From Thalassiosira profunda (lineage: Eukaryota; Bacillariophyta; Thalassiosirophyceae; Thalassiosirales; Thalassiosiraceae), in contig JALLAP010000787.1 of NCBI GenBank assembly GCA_036939355.1, positions 1 through 10,571 on the forward strand: a stretch of 10,571 bases of DNA. The letters are read 5' to 3'. A program made the position numbers and the translations under genes. The stretch's first letter is position 1, and each line of letters opens with the position of its first letter. Below are positions 8,101-10,571 of the stretch, piece after piece. The notes below the pieces were generated by a model. The model was given only the letters and a program-made list of their open reading frames with translations. It did not search any database and was not told the DNA's origin.

Positions 8101-10571
8101 GCTCGTTGCTGCTATTGAAGGTAGGTTTGTCGTTCCTTCTCATCTTTTTCCATCCATCGATTCGCCCGCCCTCACCAACGCATTCTTGCAACAGGCTTGA
8201 CTTTTCCGGTGTCTAGGGATATTTTCATGAACGCCGTGGCATCCCTGCGCCAATCGATCACGCACCATCAACTTTTGAGGGACTCCAAAGCGGAACAGCT
8301 TTGCAGTGACTTGCTGTTGGACATCGTGAAATCGATGAGGATCCGATATATGGACGAGTGCACCCGCAAGGAGAAAGCCTCCTTCGACGCGTACGAAGAC
8401 GACGAGGCTGTTCCGGAGAAGGCGGAAGATTCAGAGACCAAAGCAGAGCCTCCTGAGGCAGATGCGAACGAGGGCAACAGCGAGGACCTTCATTCCCAGG
8501 TCATCGAAAAGCTCATTCTGGGTGGAGACGTTCTCCCGAAAAACGACGCGGATTTTGTTGCCTTCTCTCCAGGGCACGCCAGCGACCCTTCCAAACTCCT
8601 CGTATCTCCAATGGGGTGGGCGCATTACAAAGGCCTGGGAGCGGCGCTGAACAGATGCTACCGCGAAGAACCGTCTGCCAAAACTACCGAGGAGAAGGCA
8701 ACGTTGGTGCTCTCAATTCTTGGGCCCTACGCCGACAGCTGGGACAGAATCCAGATCCAGGATGCTGCCGAGGCAGAACTTGTCGACCTGTTTGACGAGA
8801 GCCTCCACCTCGGTTCGACGAGCAAGGCGCTGATTGAAGACTTCAATGCACAATCGAAAGCATCTGAGAAGAAATCAGCTGGACGAAATCGCGTGCCGTC
8901 GTTGACTGCTTCCGATGCCATGGCACGCTTTATTGAGGCACAGTCAATGCTGCGACACCAGCACCATTACCTTGCATTCGAGTACCTGATGCGTCGTAGA
9001 TTCGGGCGAAGCGCGTTTGTCGAACGTCTGTGCTGGAGGACATGGATGGACTGCATTGATGCGCGCGTGTGCAATGATCTTTGGGAGAGGGTGAGTGTCC
9101 TTATCAGTTGTGTCGAATTGCATTGTCGTCTTCCCCTGCTCTCAACAACAATGGGCCTGATTTTGCGATTTCGGTAGGCTGTCAGCGATGGAGGGCGCGA
9201 TATCTCTGGCAAACTTGCCACGCTTCCTATCTTTCCCCAATTCCCGCGATTCATCCCTAGCTACCTCGATCACTCGCCTTCGAGCACGGAGTTGGACATC
9301 AAGACGATCAGTCAGAACGTCACGATTGTGGACATCACGAAGAAGGAAATCACGCAGGAGATGCTCGAGCAGTACGACGACAGCTTGAACGAATCTACTG
9401 TGGACGGGCCGTTGCCCGAGGGCGCCTATGTTGAAGACGTCGATTTGCCACTGTCTGATTCGGATCCCAACTTACCAACTGCTGAGGAAAAGGCTCAATC
9501 TTCGGACGAACATGTGGAGTCAGAGGACGGGCCACTCATCGCCGCATCTGAATCAAATGGCATTCCCGAAGAAGGCATATTGCCGACAGGGAGCCGGGAG
9601 ATTTTACCGACGGAGAGCCAGGAGGAGGCATTCAATCAACTTGCCATTCAACAAGGCAGTTTCCACTTTGCTACCTCAAGCTTCTCGTTTCCTCCTGACA
9701 GCAGCTCCCTGCTCTCGATGGGAGAAGGCCATCGTCTTGGCGGTGGGTCAATGCAGGAATATTACGGCAGCTGCCTCCAAGTCAGGCCAGAGTGCAGTCT
9801 CAAGTGCACAGTCATGCTCACTGAGAGTCACTTGATTATCGAATACGAAAATGGCGAAGGCGCTCTGGAAGGCGAACACGAGTCCAAGAGAACAGAGGAA
9901 CTCTCGGCCGACGACGCGAAGAACCAAGAGGACGAGAAGTACATGAGAGAAGCATTGCGCCCAAAGACTATGCGTTGGAACATCTCCGAGGCTTCGCATG
10001 TGTACCTGCGACGATACAGGCTGCGCGATTCTGCATTGGAACTCTTCTTCATCCCCTCTGCAGGTGCTGCCACTGGTGGCTCGGCCTTCTTTGCCGGATC
10101 GCGATCCTTGTTCATAGACTTTGGGGCAGGGACGTGGGGGAACACCCGACGGGACGATGCAGCCAACGCCATCATGAAACGGGCCCCGATGCAGACCGTG
10201 AAGCAGTGGCCAGACAGATCTGGGCAGTTCCTCCACGAGGAGCTGAAGAAACTGATGCAAGCGTGGACCCACGGCGCCGTATCCAACTTCGACTACTTGA
10301 TCGGCCTGAACGTTCTCGCTGGACGGTCGTACAACGATATTTGCCAATACCCCGTCTTTCCGTGGGTTCTGTCCAACTACACCTCCGATGAAGTGCCAGA
10401 CTTGACCGACAAAGCAAACTTTCGCGACCTATCCAAGCCCATGGGGGCTCTGAATGAGGAGCGGCTCGCTGAGCTTTTGGAGCGGTTCGAGACGTTTGAC
10501 GATCCAACCATACCACCCTTCATGTATGGCTCGCATTATTCGACGAGCGCAGGGGTTGTGATACACTTCCT
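2189..10571 (+). CDS. BEACH-domain protein (neurobeachin/LRBA/LYST family), 3' truncated by window
   Basis: Exons are 2189-6154, 6259-8120, 8195-9090 and 9178 to beyond 10571. ATG 2189 is the first in-frame methionine after an in-frame TGA at 2180-2182. With one 73-base unit collapsed at the N junction (6911-7055), exons 1-3 total 2217 whole codons and about 2681 residues are visible. Family members are large peripheral scaffolds controlling vesicle traffic, lysosome size or autophagy. Residues ~234-605 form a concanavalin A/LamG-like domain (GYSVLVWVRP, then DEWSLVAIQHTH, LSLSVNG), stretched by basic, Pro/Ala/Gly-rich insertions. Residues ~897-1320 are leucine- and alanine-rich helices, ARM-like. 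Residues ~2412-2530 fit the PH-BEACH domain (YYGSCLQV, KTMRWNISEASHVYLRRYRLRD, LFIDFG). BEACH begins near 2580 with SNFDYLIGLNVLAGRSYND, QYPVFPWVLSNY, FRDLSKPMGALN, PPFMYGSHYSTSAG. An N-terminal ConA-like domain and a BEACH start near residue 2580 resemble the neurobeachin/LRBA layout, and family members usually end in WD40 repeats, here off the edge. The exact subfamily is undecided. Confidence 0.95.
6155..6258 (+). other. BEACH gene intron 1 (104 nt)
   Basis: The donor is GTGCGT after ACGTTTGCG and the acceptor is AACTGCAG before TGGCTCTGC. It is phase 0, joining WRLSLLTFA to WLCSLAGAEEG. Without removal the frame reaches a stop at 6434-6436, whereas splicing opens the downstream frame. Confidence 0.87.
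6911..7055 (+). repeat. Duplicated 72-bp block around a single N: probable unmerged contig overlap
   Basis: Bases 6911-6982 and 6984-7055 are the same sequence apart from two adjacent differences (GC at 6970-6971, AT at 7043-7044), with N at 6983 between them. Both copies encode PQREGPLAKGARSDGCTSD, the first in the upstream reading frame and the second in the downstream one. The period is 73, so keeping both shifts the frame and gives a stop at 7072-7074. Removing one unit restores continuous coding. The mismatch lies 12 bases from the end of the left copy, as expected for a low-quality contig tip. Confidence 0.9.
8121..8194 (+). other. BEACH gene intron 2 (74 nt)
   Basis: The donor is GTAGGT after ATTGAAG and the acceptor is TTGCAACAG before GCTTGACT. 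It is phase 1: G|GC makes Gly, joining LVAAIE-G-LTFPVSRD. Read-through meets a TGA at 8198-8200, just past the acceptor. This is the only one of the six introns whose donor is GTA rather than GTG. Confidence 0.88.
9091..9177 (+). other. BEACH gene intron 3 (87 nt)
   Basis: The donor is GTGAGT after GGGAGAGG and the acceptor is TTTCGGTAG before GCTGTCAGC. It is phase 0. The length is divisible by three, but retention stops translation because the acceptor trinucleotide TAG (9175-9177) is itself in frame. The downstream exon then stays open to the window edge and leads into the PH-BEACH domain. Confidence 0.88.

Overview
The window is nuclear DNA of a eukaryote. It carries parts or all of three conserved protein genes interrupted by short GT-AG introns of 74 to 126 bases. 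Intergenic spaces are compact and the largest exon is very GC-rich. Small genome style, short introns, five of six donors beginning GTG(A/C)G, and a BEACH-type giant protein would fit a microalga or another protist such as a diatom or other stramenopile. That placement is a guess from genome style and not a phylogenetic result. I see no bacterial operon, mobile element, CRISPR array, tRNA or rRNA.

Layout: (1) bases 1-233, + strand, hold the last ~76 codons of a Target-of-Rapamycin kinase, essentially the FATC domain. (2) Bases 234-600 are a tail-to-tail intergenic spacer containing a ~36-bp direct repeat in two copies. (3) Bases 601-1537, - strand, hold a complete four-exon CHMP1/Vps46 (ESCRT-III) gene, including a 24-nt microexon. 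(4) Bases 1538-2188 are the head-to-head intergenic region, presumably holding promoters for both flanking genes. (5) Bases 2189-10571, + strand, hold a giant BEACH-domain protein running off the right edge. Its order is an N-terminal concanavalin A-like domain with large insertions, a helical ARM-like region, linkers, the PH-BEACH domain, then the first ~100 residues of BEACH.

The BEACH gene can be read as one continuous protein only if a single-N junction near 6983 is treated as an unmerged contig overlap. The same 72 bases stand on both sides of the N. Collapsing one 73-base unit restores the frame exactly, and all exon lengths then sum to whole codons.

TOR, CHMP1 and BEACH proteins all act at endolysosomal membranes or in autophagy. 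The three genes are nevertheless on different strands and probably independent, so the adjacency is most simply chance. I found no convincing undescribed system here. The points worth a second look are the assembly join, the CHMP1 microexon, the repeat between TOR and CHMP1, and the GC-rich insertions in the BEACH protein.
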